A DNA stretch of 64,000 nt from Paenibacillus sp. FSL A5-0031. Lineage in GTDB: Bacteria > Bacillota > Bacilli > Paenibacillales > Paenibacillaceae. How positions within the stretch are numbered: position 1 is the stretch's first letter; each line of letters begins with the position of its first letter. The stretch spans positions 1 through 64,000 of the forward strand of contig NZ_MRTD01000027.1 in assembly GCF_001956295.1 (NCBI RefSeq), read 5' to 3'. This document shows positions 16,949 to 24,856 of the stretch, piece after piece. The notes below the pieces were generated by a model. The model saw nothing but the letters and a program-made list of their open reading frames with translations. It did no database searches and was not told the DNA's origin. The position numbers were made by a program, and so were the translations under genes.

Positions 16949-17576
16949 TCTGTTCATCTCCCCATCTTCTGTACAAATCATGTTCGATTGTCATATTATC
17001 AAGTACTTTACCAACTAAAAAGTCAATCATTTCATCCATCGTTTGCGGTTTGTAATAAAAAGCCGGCATAGCCGGTATGATCCTAACGCCAAGACGAGCC
17101 AGCGTCAGCATGTTTTCAAGGTGAATCGCATGAAGCGGCGTTTCTCTTGGGATAATAAGCAGCTTCCTGTTTTCCTTCAACATAACATCGGCGGCTCTAG
17201 TCATCAAATTATCGGAAATGCCGTGCGATATCGACGCAAGCGTCCCCATCGAGCACGGCACAATAACCATTCCTTGAACCCGGTAAGAGCCGCTTGCAAT
17301 GCTTGCGCCAATATCCGCATTGGGATGAAAAACGAGTCTAGCTTCCGCGATAGCATCGCCAAAACGTTGTTCAAGAGCTGCTGAACGACGAGTCGTCTCA
17401 AAGCCTAGTTCTTCTTTTAGTACTCTCCAACCAGCTTCTGTTATGACGAGATGAACCTCGTATTTCATCTGAAGGAGAACTTCAATAAGCCTTATTCCAT
17501 AAATTGAACCGCTTGCTCCTGTAATGCCTACTACCCATCGATTCGTCCAGTTGGTTTCGTTGCGGCCGTCTACCAT
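16911..17576 (-). CDS. ubiX: UbiX-like flavin prenyltransferase
   Basis: The 221-residue protein prenylates FMN to make the cofactor of UbiD-type decarboxylases. GITGASGSIYGIRL near residue 18 is the flavin-binding glycine loop, and PCSMGTLASI and RETPLH are family motifs. In the futalosine pathway a UbiX/UbiD pair removes the naphthoate carboxylate; the UbiD partner is not in the window. The ATG overlaps the end of the ubiA-like gene with no SD of its own, so translation is coupled. Confidence 0.88.
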   Translation of the reverse strand: MVDGRNETNWTNRWVVGITGASGSIYGIRLIEVLLQMKYEVHLVITEAGWRVLKEELGFETTRRSAALEQRFGDAIAEARLVFHPNADIGASIASGSYRVQGMVIVPCSMGTLASISHGISDNLMTRAADVMLKENRKLLIIPRETPLHAIHLENMLTLARLGVRIIPAMPAFYYKPQTMDEMIDFLVGKVLDNMTIEHDLYRRWGDEQNGHESPDHHRKN

Positions 17577-18445
17577 TGGTGAATAACCAATAAATCAACG
17601 ATAACAAACAGAAAGAGCACGACGCTTAATGTACCGTTCATTCCAAAAAAAGCAGTTTGGACGCGCGACAAATCATGTGGCCGTACCATCCAATGTTGAT
17701 AGAACAGAAGCGAAATCGATATCAAAGTACCAAGCAAGTACATCCAGCTAAGGTCTGTCAGCCAAAACAAAGCTATAAAGCCGATTGCCGTAACGACATG
17801 AAAGGACCGAGCAATCCAGATAGCCCCTTTAATACCGAATCGAGCTGGAATCGAATGCAAGCCAGCATTGCGGTCATACTCAAAATCCTGCGTTGCATAA
17901 ATAATATCAAACCCAGCAATCCATAAAGAAACGGTAATATATAATATCCAAGCAGCTAGATCAAATTGACCTGTTATGGCAACCCAGCCGCCAAGCGGCG
18001 AAAGTCCAATTGTTAATCCCAGCACAACATGGCATAACCATGTAAAGCGTTTTGTATAAGAATAAAGAACAAGCAAAGCTACTGCGATTGGCATAAGTTT
18101 CATTGCGATTGGCGCTAAGTTCGCAGTTGCTACAAACAACAAAACGAAGGAAACAATGATAAATAACATAACTTCTGCTGATTTAAGCAAGCCAGCCGGA
18201 AGTGCTCTTTTTTCAGTACGCGGGTTGCGTAAATCGATAGCCTTATCAATCAGTCGATTCAAGCTCATAGCAGCGCTTCGAGCACCAAACATCGCAAGCG
18301 TTACCCAGCCGATCTCCCCCCATGAAGGAAGGCGCTGCTCCATCATTACTGCACCTAGAATCGCTCCCATAAAAGCAAAAGGCAAAGCAAACACAGTATG
18401 TTCAAACTTAATCATTTCCAAAATAATACGTAATTTGCGAATCAT
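17570..18445 (-). CDS. mqnP: UbiA-family polyprenyltransferase (MqnP-like)
   Basis: This integral membrane prenyltransferase of 291 residues has about eight hydrophobic helices. The first Asp-rich motif is NRLIDKAIDLRNPRTEKR near residue 63 and the second ATQDFEYDRN near 184. It attaches the heptaprenyl chain to the dihydroxynaphthoate-type acceptor. Neighbouring mqnA and ubiX-like genes point to the futalosine version rather than classical MenA; that assignment is inferred from context. Confidence 0.82.
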   Translation of the reverse strand: MIRKLRIILEMIKFEHTVFALPFAFMGAILGAVMMEQRLPSWGEIGWVTLAMFGARSAAMSLNRLIDKAIDLRNPRTEKRALPAGLLKSAEVMLFIIVSFVLLFVATANLAPIAMKLMPIAVALLVLYSYTKRFTWLCHVVLGLTIGLSPLGGWVAITGQFDLAAWILYITVSLWIAGFDIIYATQDFEYDRNAGLHSIPARFGIKGAIWIARSFHVVTAIGFIALFWLTDLSWMYLLGTLISISLLFYQHWMVRPHDLSRVQTAFFGMNGTLSVVLFLFVIVDLLVIHQW

Positions 18446-18447
18446 TG

Positions 18448-19158
18448 CTATTTCTTCTCCTTTGTCCCCATATGCAGCGCAGCTACTCCACCGGTCAGAG
18501 GATATGCCTTCACCTGATGAAGACCCGCTTCTTCAAACAGCTCAGCGAGCTGCTGTCGACCGGGAAACATTTTCAGTGATTCGGGCAGCCATTTGTATTC
18601 ACTGAAGCTTTTGGCTACCACTTTACCCATAACTGGCAATATACGTTCGAAATAAAGGTTGTACATCGATTTAAATGGCTGCCAAGTTGGTTTGGATACC
18701 TCTAAACATACAACTAAACCGCCTGGTTTAACAACGCGGTGCATCTCCTTCAGTACCTGTAAATAATCAGGAACATTGCGCAGACCAAATCCAATCGTAA
18801 CATAGTCAAAGGAATTATCCTCGAACGGCAAGCTCATTGCATTTCCTTGGACTAATGTAATTTGCTTATTCAAGCCCATTTTGTTTACTTTGACAGCACC
18901 CACATCTAGCATGTTTTGGCTAAAATCAAGTCCTACGATTTGTCCATTACCGCTCGCTTCTGCAAGAGCAACCGTCCAATCACAAGTGCCGCAGCAAAGG
19001 TCAAGTGCTGTTTGTCCTTTTGCAACGCTCATTTTTTTCATCGTAAACTTCCGCCATGCCTTATGTCTTCTAAAGCTGATCAGATCATTCATCAAATCGT
19101 ATTTTGGAGCAATCCTCTCAAATACGCCATGCACATGGCTCTTGGAGTTCGTATCCAC
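18448..19158 (-). CDS. menG: demethylmenaquinone methyltransferase
   Basis: The 236-residue SAM-dependent UbiE/MenG enzyme does the last step of menaquinone synthesis. VFERIAPKYDLMND near residue 12 is a UbiE signature; DLCCGTCDW near 52 is the SAM loop and GFGLRNV near 122 the second signature. The start is GTG with AGGTGA nine bases upstream. It lies three bases upstream of mqnP and follows hepS, as menG does in B. subtilis. Confidence 0.93.
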   Translation of the reverse strand: MDTNSKSHVHGVFERIAPKYDLMNDLISFRRHKAWRKFTMKKMSVAKGQTALDLCCGTCDWTVALAEASGNGQIVGLDFSQNMLDVGAVKVNKMGLNKQITLVQGNAMSLPFEDNSFDYVTIGFGLRNVPDYLQVLKEMHRVVKPGGLVVCLEVSKPTWQPFKSMYNLYFERILPVMGKVVAKSFSEYKWLPESLKMFPGRQQLAELFEEAGLHQVKAYPLTGGVAALHMGTKEKK

Positions 19159-19176
19159 CCTTGCAAGTCACCTCGT

Positions 19177-20037
19177 CTAATTGAGTGCAGGCGTGTAATC
19201 GGTTTTTTCGGTCAATAGATTATCGACGATAGTCGTCAATTCTCCGAGCAACTTGTCCGATTCCAGCTTGCCAGCCAAAACCTTCACTAAATCTGCTGAT
19301 ACATTCAGCTTCGTTATAAGCTGGCTGCGCACCTTATATTTTTCCACCAAACTGTTAATAAATGCAGGTTCAAAAATACGCTGAGAGAGCTGCATGCGCT
19401 CATCTTCTGACCCCGCTTGCATGATATGCCAATAGGACCAGCTTTTATCGAACGTGGCTGGATTCTCACTGCGCTTGATTTCATCAACTATAACCTCGCA
19501 CCGGCTAATGCTATCCAGAATCCCTGGCCAGATGCGAGAAAGCTCGCCCTCCAGCACATCAGTGAAAATCTGAAACAACGTGCTCTTAAGCTGAACCGCA
19601 AGACCTAAATATTCTTCTGAGGTCATTTTAAGCTGCCTCATTCGAACGTAAAGATTAACCTTTAGTCTGTTGACCTCGCTAACCGCGCTGCTGATTTTGG
19701 AAACCATCTCAATTTCGCCGGCTTGCGAGAGCAATTGATAAAAAGTTGCGCTAAAGTAGTCCCCTGCCAGCACCTTAAGCTGCCTTGAACGCATCTCCGG
19801 CTCAGAGCGCTGCTCTTGGTGTGTGTCGATTAAATCATGCGTATCCATTCCTAGCTGAACGAGAGATACGACGAGCGTGTAGAGCTCACTGTGGGTCTGT
19901 AGCGACGCTTGCTGGCTCAGGAAGGCGTATAGCAAGCGAAGCCTTGCATTCGCTAAGTCAGGAAGAGACGTATGCTCCTCGATCATGTCATATTTCACAT
20001 ATTTTTGAGCTATTTCAGGTATACGGTATGTTCTCAT
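19177..20037 (-). CDS. hepS: heptaprenyl diphosphate synthase component I
   Basis: This is the 286-residue non-catalytic partner of HepT and needed for chain-length control. It lacks Asp-rich prenyltransferase motifs, which is normal for this subunit, but has the conserved QLGMDTHDLI and LKVLAGDYFSATFY stretches. GGAGG lies eight bases before the ATG. Its place between mtrB and menG matches B. subtilis hepS. Sequence conservation in the family is low, so context carries part of the call. Confidence 0.85.
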   Translation of the reverse strand: MRTYRIPEIAQKYVKYDMIEEHTSLPDLANARLRLLYAFLSQQASLQTHSELYTLVVSLVQLGMDTHDLIDTHQEQRSEPEMRSRQLKVLAGDYFSATFYQLLSQAGEIEMVSKISSAVSEVNRLKVNLYVRMRQLKMTSEEYLGLAVQLKSTLFQIFTDVLEGELSRIWPGILDSISRCEVIVDEIKRSENPATFDKSWSYWHIMQAGSEDERMQLSQRIFEPAFINSLVEKYKVRSQLITKLNVSADLVKVLAGKLESDKLLGELTTIVDNLLTEKTDYTPALN

Positions 20038-20162
20038 TGGGGAAGCCTCCGAACAGAGAAGCGCAAATCGCCGCTCAATAATCTAAACTATTATAGCACA
20101 ACTTATTCTAAAGAACATATGATTGAGCCTGCTTGTTCAACAAATTGCAATATACATCACCT

Positions 20163-20738
20163 TTATTGCTGCGAAATGGAGGAAGGCTTTACAGTAAATC
20201 CCGATACTGGTCCAAAACGTTTTTCCCAGGCCGAAGTAAAGCTAACTCTTAGCCTCTTTCTCCACAGCTCATCATGCACAGGATCCGCTTGCGCAAGATG
20301 GTCCAGCTCCGAAATAAGCCAATCGTCGGTTTTCCGCACATCAACAGCAGCTAGCAAAGCATCGCCTTCCGCTTGCTCCTCAATGATTCGAATCAGAATA
20401 CGTTTCACATTCTCTAGCTGTATGAATGAGACACGAATAAGCTTCTCAACATCCGAGAACCAAATTGCCGGCCGGCCTTCAATGGTGCTTACCCGCATAT
20501 CGATCGATAAAACGCCGTTATTCCATTCCGCCTTATTCAACCGCTCATGAAGCTGAGTTGCAATGAGCACATCTACTATATTGTTGTTGGAGAGCCGTAC
20601 GACCGGCGTCGTGCGAAAAACAGCCACGTCGCCGCGATTTGCCGAATGCTGCCATCCTGCATGAGGAAGCCAAGTAAATAATAATGTAGCTGCTAACGCA
20701 GTCACACAAGCTGTTAGAAGTGGTTTTCCGATGTTCAC
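20163..20738 (-). CDS. exported or membrane-anchored protein of unknown function
   Basis: This 191-residue protein has an N-terminal hydrophobic segment (about residues 6-25) and a polar extracytoplasmic domain. The domain has alternating beta/alpha character but no motif I recognise. It sits between mtrB and hepS, a place without a gene in B. subtilis. Possible roles in envelope or quinone metabolism would be guesses. Confidence 0.6.
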   Translation of the reverse strand: MNIGKPLLTACVTALAATLLFTWLPHAGWQHSANRGDVAVFRTTPVVRLSNNNIVDVLIATQLHERLNKAEWNNGVLSIDMRVSTIEGRPAIWFSDVEKLIRVSFIQLENVKRILIRIIEEQAEGDALLAAVDVRKTDDWLISELDHLAQADPVHDELWRKRLRVSFTSAWEKRFGPVSGFTVKPSSISQQ

Positions 20739-20859
20739 TCTGCACCTCCGAAAATTAACTTATCACCTTAACCTTTAAATTCATTCGATCCGCATGAATA
20801 TAAAGTCCCATCTCTCATTGTACGAGCGGTGCAGGATGATTATTCGGACTGCAGGCAGG

Positions 20860-20886
20860 CAAAAAAAAGCAGGCATAGCCTGCTTT
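20860..20886 (-). terminator. intrinsic terminator of mtrB
   Basis: AAAGCAGG/CCTGCTTT stem with a short loop, followed by eight T residues on the minus strand, 13 bases after the mtrB stop. Confidence 0.85.
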
Positions 20887-20898
20887 GCACATTCGTTG

Positions 20899-21120
20899 TT
20901 ACTGATCGGTTTCCATCGTACCGTATTTCGTCATCACAACCGCTTTACCTCGAATTTTTATAGCTGAAGTATGATCGGTAAATTGGCAAATTAATATTTC
21001 GTTTTTATCCAACTTTTCCGTATGATGAAATTTTGTGTCAAGCCCGCGTGTTAATCCGATGACTTGAACGCCTTGATCTTTTGCCTTTACGACAATGTAC
21101 TCGCCATGTGTAGGCTCCAT
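20899..21120 (-). CDS. mtrB: tryptophan RNA-binding attenuation protein (TRAP)
   Basis: This 73-residue protein closely matches MtrB. VIGLTRGLDTKFHHTEKL (about residues 20-37) and TDHTSAIKIRGKAV near 48-61 hold the tryptophan pocket and the Lys/Arg residues that contact GAG triplets. Eleven copies form a ring that binds (G/U)AG-repeat RNA when loaded with tryptophan. Its target is visible at 10506-10574. It has its own promoter and terminator and is not paired with a folE/mtrA gene as in B. subtilis. GGAGGGAT lies before the ATG. Confidence 0.95.
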   Translation of the reverse strand: MEPTHGEYIVVKAKDQGVQVIGLTRGLDTKFHHTEKLDKNEILICQFTDHTSAIKIRGKAVVMTKYGTMETDQ

Positions 21121-21161
21121 CGTTATCCCTCCGCATCCGTAATTCCATACTATCCATGTGA

Positions 21162-21190
21162 ATTATAGTGGATGTGTAACGTTTGTGCAA
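21162..21190 (-). promoter_or_regulatory. sigma-A promoter of mtrB
   Basis: Minus-strand TTGCAC (21185-21190), 17-base spacer, TATAAT (21162-21167), about 40 bases before the mtrB start. Confidence 0.7.
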
Positions 21191-21219
21191 TCCATTCTAT
21201 CATGCAAATAAACAAATAA

Positions 21220-21244
21220 CGCCCGAACGGTATCCCGTTCGAGC
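21220..21244 (-). terminator. probable hbs terminator
   Basis: CGAACGG/CCGTTCG stem with flanking G-C pairs, followed on the minus strand by GTTATTTG. The T tract is short, so termination may be partial. The rest of the 21245-21347 stretch shows nothing clear. Confidence 0.5.
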
Positions 21245-21347
21245 GAAATTAGGCCGAATTATAAGCAGCAAAATCATGCTTATATTCCGTGGCATATGGA
21301 TGCTTGCCGCCAAACATCGGCGTCAATGCAGTTAAGCTGGAGTATGC

Positions 21348-21623
21348 TTAATTGGATACGAGGTCCTTGAGTGATTTTCCTGGTTTGAATGCAGGCGTTT
21401 TGCTTGCTGCGATCTCAATAGGATCTCCCGTTTGCGGATTGCGGCCTTTACGTGCTTGGCGCTCGCGAACTTCGAAATTACCAAACCCAACCAATTGGAC
21501 TTTATCCCCGCTTTGCAGCGCATCGGATATCGCATCAAAAACAGCGTCAACTGCTTTCGTTGCATCTTTCTTCGAAAGATCAGTCAATTCAGCTACTTTT
21601 GTAATCAAATCTGTTTTGTTCAT
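21348..21623 (-). CDS. hbs: HU-type nucleoid DNA-binding protein
   Basis: This 91-residue histone-like protein bends DNA non-specifically. GFGNFEVRERQARKGRNPQTG (positions 45-65, shown in part) is the HU arm signature, and the C-terminal FKPGKSLKDLV is typical. The start at 21623 has a very strong GGAGGAGGTGA four bases upstream, fitting a highly expressed protein. Location beside mtrB and spoIVA is as in B. subtilis. Confidence 0.97.
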   Translation of the reverse strand: MNKTDLITKVAELTDLSKKDATKAVDAVFDAISDALQSGDKVQLVGFGNFEVRERQARKGRNPQTGDPIEIAASKTPAFKPGKSLKDLVSN

Positions 21624-21742
21624 TGTTTCACCTCCTCCAAAGTGCATTATGTACTTTTTTTTGGTGTAAGCATATAAACTCTCATCTTATCCCTCTTATT
21701 AACGGAAAACTTCAAAAATATACCTTTTAACCGAACAAACCT

Positions 21743-21771
21743 ATAGTAATACAGCCGTTTGCCAATTTCAA
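21743..21771 (-). promoter_or_regulatory. sigma-A promoter of hbs
   Basis: Minus-strand TTGAAA (21766-21771), 17-base spacer, TACTAT (21743-21748), about 120 bases before the hbs start. Confidence 0.6.
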
Positions 21772-21801
21772 GTGCCAACCAGCATTTCCTGCAAAACAAA
21801 T

Positions 21802-21829
21802 AAAACCGCTCCCTTTACGGCAGCGGCTT
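21802..21829 (-). terminator. intrinsic terminator of spoIVA
   Basis: AAGCCGCT pairs with AGCGGTTT (one G-U) on the minus strand, followed by TTATTTG. Confidence 0.65.
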
Positions 21830-21852
21830 ATTCGTATTCTAGTATCGATCAA

Positions 21853-23331
21853 CTACAGAATGATAGCAATCAATCCGCCGGAGCCCTCGTTGATAATACG
21901 TCCGAGCGTTTCCTGCAGCTTGTAGCGGGCATTATCCGGCATCATTGCAATTTTGCCTTGAATGCCTTCTCTCACAATCGAATGCAGGGAACGACCGAAT
22001 ATATCAGACTCCCAAATCTTGATTGGATCATTCTCAAAGTCTTGCATTAAGTATCTTACCAGCTCTTCGCTTTGCTTCTCCGTGCCGATAATCGGAGCAA
22101 ATTCCGATTCCACGTCGACGCGGATCATATGGATGGATGGTGCTGTTGCCTTCAGTCGAACCCCAAAGCGTGAACCTTGGCGGATTAACTCCGGCTCGTC
22201 AAGTGCCATTTCCGCAAGTGTCGGTGCTGCAATGCCGTATCCAGTTGTCTTGACCATTTCCAGCGCTTCGGCAAAACGGTCATATTCCCTCTTGGCATGA
22301 GAGAACTCCTGCATCAACTGTAGCAAGTGGTCTTTGCCGCGAATCTCAACGCCGACTACTTCCATCAAAATACGGTCATACAGCTCATCTGGCGCGTACA
22401 AGTCGATTTCTGCTACGCCCTGCCCCATATTCATGCCGCTTAGTCCAGCTTTGGCGATGAAGTCATATTCCATGAACTGGGTGACTACTCGGTCCACATC
22501 GCGCAGCCGGCGAATATCTTTAACCGTATCGCGAACGGAGCTCTCATAGTTGCTGCGCAGCCAGTGCCGATCATTAAGCACCATGACCCAGCTTGGTAAA
22601 TTAACATTTACCTCATGGACAGGGAATTCATAGAGTACTTCCCGCAATACCGAGATGACTTCTTCCTCACCCATCGTAGCTACGCTAAGCGTCATTACTG
22701 GAATGTCATATTTAGCTTGCAGCTCGTTTCGCAATTGAAGCGCCTCTTCACCCTTAGGACGAGTGGAGTTGATAATGAGGACAAATGGCTTGCCGACTTC
22801 TTTCAGCTCGTTTATAACACGCTCTTCTGCTACAACATAGGAGCTGCGCGGAATTTCTGCGATAGAGCCGTCCGTCGTAACAACAACACCGAGTGTAGAA
22901 TGCTCTTGGATTACTTTACGCGTCCCGATCTCAGCCGCTTCCTGGAATGGGATCGGCTCATCGAACCAAGGAGTTGTAATCATACGTGGACCATTTTCAT
23001 CCTCATAGCCCTTCGCGCCTTCAACCGCATATCCAACACAATCGACGAGTCTCATGTTTACCTCAAGTCCATCGGTAACCCTGAGCTGCACCGCTTGATT
23101 CGGAACAAATTTAGGCTCTGTTGTCATAATCGTCTTACCTGCGGCGCTTTGAGGAAGTTCGTCCACGGCTCTCGCACGGTCTGATTCGTTCGCAATGTTC
23201 GGAAGTACAACCGTCTCCATAAACCGTTTAATAAACGTTGATTTGCCCGTCCGGACAGCCCCGACAACCCCGAGGTAAATATCCCCGCCGGTTCTTTCGG
23301 CTATGTCCTTGAAAATATCTACTTTCTCCAC
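21853..23331 (-). CDS. spoIVA: stage IV sporulation protein A, spore coat morphogenetic ATPase
   Basis: SpoIVA polymerises on the forespore surface using ATP hydrolysis and is the base layer of the coat. The 492-residue sequence is close to full family length. The P-loop GAVRTGKST is near residue 25, and the highly conserved C terminus ends GGLIAIIL. The start is GTG at 23331, seven bases after GGGAGGGG; the frame continues to 23376 without SD support. It is expected to be made in the mother cell, and a sigma-E-like promoter is visible upstream. Confidence 0.97.
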   Translation of the reverse strand: MEKVDIFKDIAERTGGDIYLGVVGAVRTGKSTFIKRFMETVVLPNIANESDRARAVDELPQSAAGKTIMTTEPKFVPNQAVQLRVTDGLEVNMRLVDCVGYAVEGAKGYEDENGPRMITTPWFDEPIPFQEAAEIGTRKVIQEHSTLGVVVTTDGSIAEIPRSSYVVAEERVINELKEVGKPFVLIINSTRPKGEEALQLRNELQAKYDIPVMTLSVATMGEEEVISVLREVLYEFPVHEVNVNLPSWVMVLNDRHWLRSNYESSVRDTVKDIRRLRDVDRVVTQFMEYDFIAKAGLSGMNMGQGVAEIDLYAPDELYDRILMEVVGVEIRGKDHLLQLMQEFSHAKREYDRFAEALEMVKTTGYGIAAPTLAEMALDEPELIRQGSRFGVRLKATAPSIHMIRVDVESEFAPIIGTEKQSEELVRYLMQDFENDPIKIWESDIFGRSLHSIVREGIQGKIAMMPDNARYKLQETLGRIINEGSGGLIAIIL

Positions 23332-23431
23332 TGAATATCCCCTCCCAATTGATTTTTCCGGTTCGCCGCCATCCACCGGTCAATAGGGCAGGCCAGCGAC
23401 GCAACTCGTACATGCTTTTTGGACTAGTAAC

Positions 23432-23459
23432 ATCTTATGTGCAAGCTTTCCGATTATGA
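23432..23459 (-). promoter_or_regulatory. putative sigma-E promoter of spoIVA
   Basis: Minus-strand TCATAAT (23453-23459), 13-base spacer, CATAAGAT (23432-23439), resembling the sigma-E consensus (KMATATT and CATACAHT) with a few mismatches, about 100 bases before the start. Confidence 0.4.
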
Positions 23460-23556
23460 CGATTCCTTCAATGAAATCTTTTTTTGTGCCTCTGCGGGGC
23501 TTCCCTTCCAAGATTGAGTTATATGAGAAAAAAAGCAAATCTATGACCCAAATAGC

Positions 23557-23595
23557 CAAAAAAACCTCTCCGAGACGATAGTCAAGGAGAGGTTT
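23557..23595 (-). terminator. intrinsic terminator downstream of the YphF-like gene
   Basis: Ten-base-pair stem AAACCTCTCC/GGAGAGGTTT followed by seven T residues on the minus strand. Confidence 0.85.
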
Positions 23596-23626
23596 GGAAC
23601 TAGCTTATTGAGGAATGAACATGGAT

Positions 23627-24379
23627 TTAAGGTTTTACAGCCTGCGGCTCATTATTTACAAAGTGATAGACCGGAGCTTTGACAGGGACAAAGTCTGATC
23701 CATCGACGAGCAATGTACGCAAATCAAGATCTGCCTCAAAATCATTTTTTCCACTCTTTTGTATGTATTGCATGATATCTATCCCGTAATCGGAAAATAC
23801 TACCCCATTCTCATCCACGATTGCTTGAATCGTTTGCCCTGAGAACACGCTTCGAATCGTTGGGGCTGTTTTGCTCATTGCTTTGTAATCGATTTGATAA
23901 AACCCTGGATATGTTTGCTCGCCCTTTGGAAGGACACTGTTTGTTTGGATATAAGAAGTTACCCAGCTCTGAATATCATTAATTTTTTGAAATGCCAAAA
24001 TATCAAGCAGCTTCACTCTAGGCTTACTCTCTTCATCAATAATAAGGTAGCTGTAATTGCCGCCCTTCTCAAAAGCAGAAGAAGGTATATCCGACATATA
24101 GCCTGTCCGATTTAGCACTCCAAAATCAATATAAAATTTCTCATACTTCGGCGTGTTAGCGGTACTGTTTTTCATGGGCAGCATGCCCGTTTCGGACTGA
24201 TATTGATCAATCGCTGCCTGAACATTACGAACAGCTTCTTTCGGAGCTACTTGGTTTTGCTTCATTTGACTTTTTGGATACATACACCCCGATAAAGCAA
24301 ATAGCAAAACAATTAAAGCAGAGAATGCTGCGAACTGGCGTATGTAACGGGGCAGCCTTCCCATAAATAATTCGTTCAT
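23627..24379 (-). CDS. YphF-like lipoprotein
   Basis: This 250-residue precursor has basic residues, a hydrophobic stretch and the lipobox LSGC (cysteine near residue 32), so it should be lipid-anchored outside the membrane. The mature part has no catalytic motif I recognise. Position directly upstream of spoIVA in transcription order corresponds to B. subtilis yphF, also a lipoprotein; I make the link by synteny and size. AGGAGG lies ten bases before the ATG, and just beyond it begins a 38-bp tandem repeat. Confidence 0.65.
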   Translation of the reverse strand: MNELFMGRLPRYIRQFAAFSALIVLLFALSGCMYPKSQMKQNQVAPKEAVRNVQAAIDQYQSETGMLPMKNSTANTPKYEKFYIDFGVLNRTGYMSDIPSSAFEKGGNYSYLIIDEESKPRVKLLDILAFQKINDIQSWVTSYIQTNSVLPKGEQTYPGFYQIDYKAMSKTAPTIRSVFSGQTIQAIVDENGVVFSDYGIDIMQYIQKSGKNDFEADLDLRTLLVDGSDFVPVKAPVYHFVNNEPQAVKP

Positions 24380-24397
24380 TTTTTTGTAACCTCCTAA

Positions 24398-24498
24398 AGG
24401 TTTGCGCAGCAAACCTACTTCGTAAGGATATGCTTAGGTTTGTGAAGCAAACCTACTTCGTAAGGATATGCTTAGGTTTGTGAAGCAAACCTACTTCG
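24398..24498. repeat. 38-bp palindromic tandem repeat, 2.7 copies
   Basis: Units begin at 24398, 24436 and 24474 (the last partial). Each opens with the palindrome AGGTTTG-(TGAAG or CGCAG)-CAAACCT followed by ACTTCGTAAGGATATGCTT. Copies two and three agree at every shared base; copy one differs in the loop. It lies in the untranslated region just upstream of the YphF-like gene's SD. A related palindrome precedes the ribE SD near 60067-60094. Confidence 0.85.
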
Positions 24499-24508
24499 TC
24501 ATTCAGGC

Positions 24509-24856
24509 CTACCATAAATCATCGTTTTCCTCTGCTTGCCTTGCAAGCTGCCTTGCAACTGCCGCTCGCAGCGGATCTAGTGGAATTTCCACATCCACTT
24601 TCCCAGCTACTCTAGCTTGGCATGACAAACGTTCATGATTTCCGTCTAATCCAGACAGCTTGTTTCTCTCCACCTCACCAATCGGCTGCAGCTGGCTTCC
24701 CGGCCTCACAGTGACCTTGCACATGAAGCAAGCAGCTTTTCCCCCGCAACGTGTGCGAATCGGTATATTCGCACGCCTGGCAGCGTCTAACAGCGTTGTG
24801 CCCGGCTTCACCTTAATGCTCTTGCCCAATGGCCAAAAAGTAACTACTCCGTCCAT
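24509..24856 (-). CDS. 2Fe-2S ferredoxin
   Basis: This 115-residue electron-transfer protein has a cluster motif C-GGKAA-C-FM-C (Cx5Cx2C) near residues 37-46 and a fourth cysteine in LSCQA near residue 79. The spacing is closer to vertebrate/adrenodoxin-type than plant-type ferredoxins. The C-terminal 30 residues are charged and probably flexible. It overlaps the nucleotidyltransferase-like gene by 13 bases, so the two are coupled. The redox partner is unknown. Confidence 0.85.
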   Translation of the reverse strand: MDGVVTFWPLGKSIKVKPGTTLLDAARRANIPIRTRCGGKAACFMCKVTVRPGSQLQPIGEVERNKLSGLDGNHERLSCQARVAGKVDVEIPLDPLRAAVARQLARQAEENDDLW

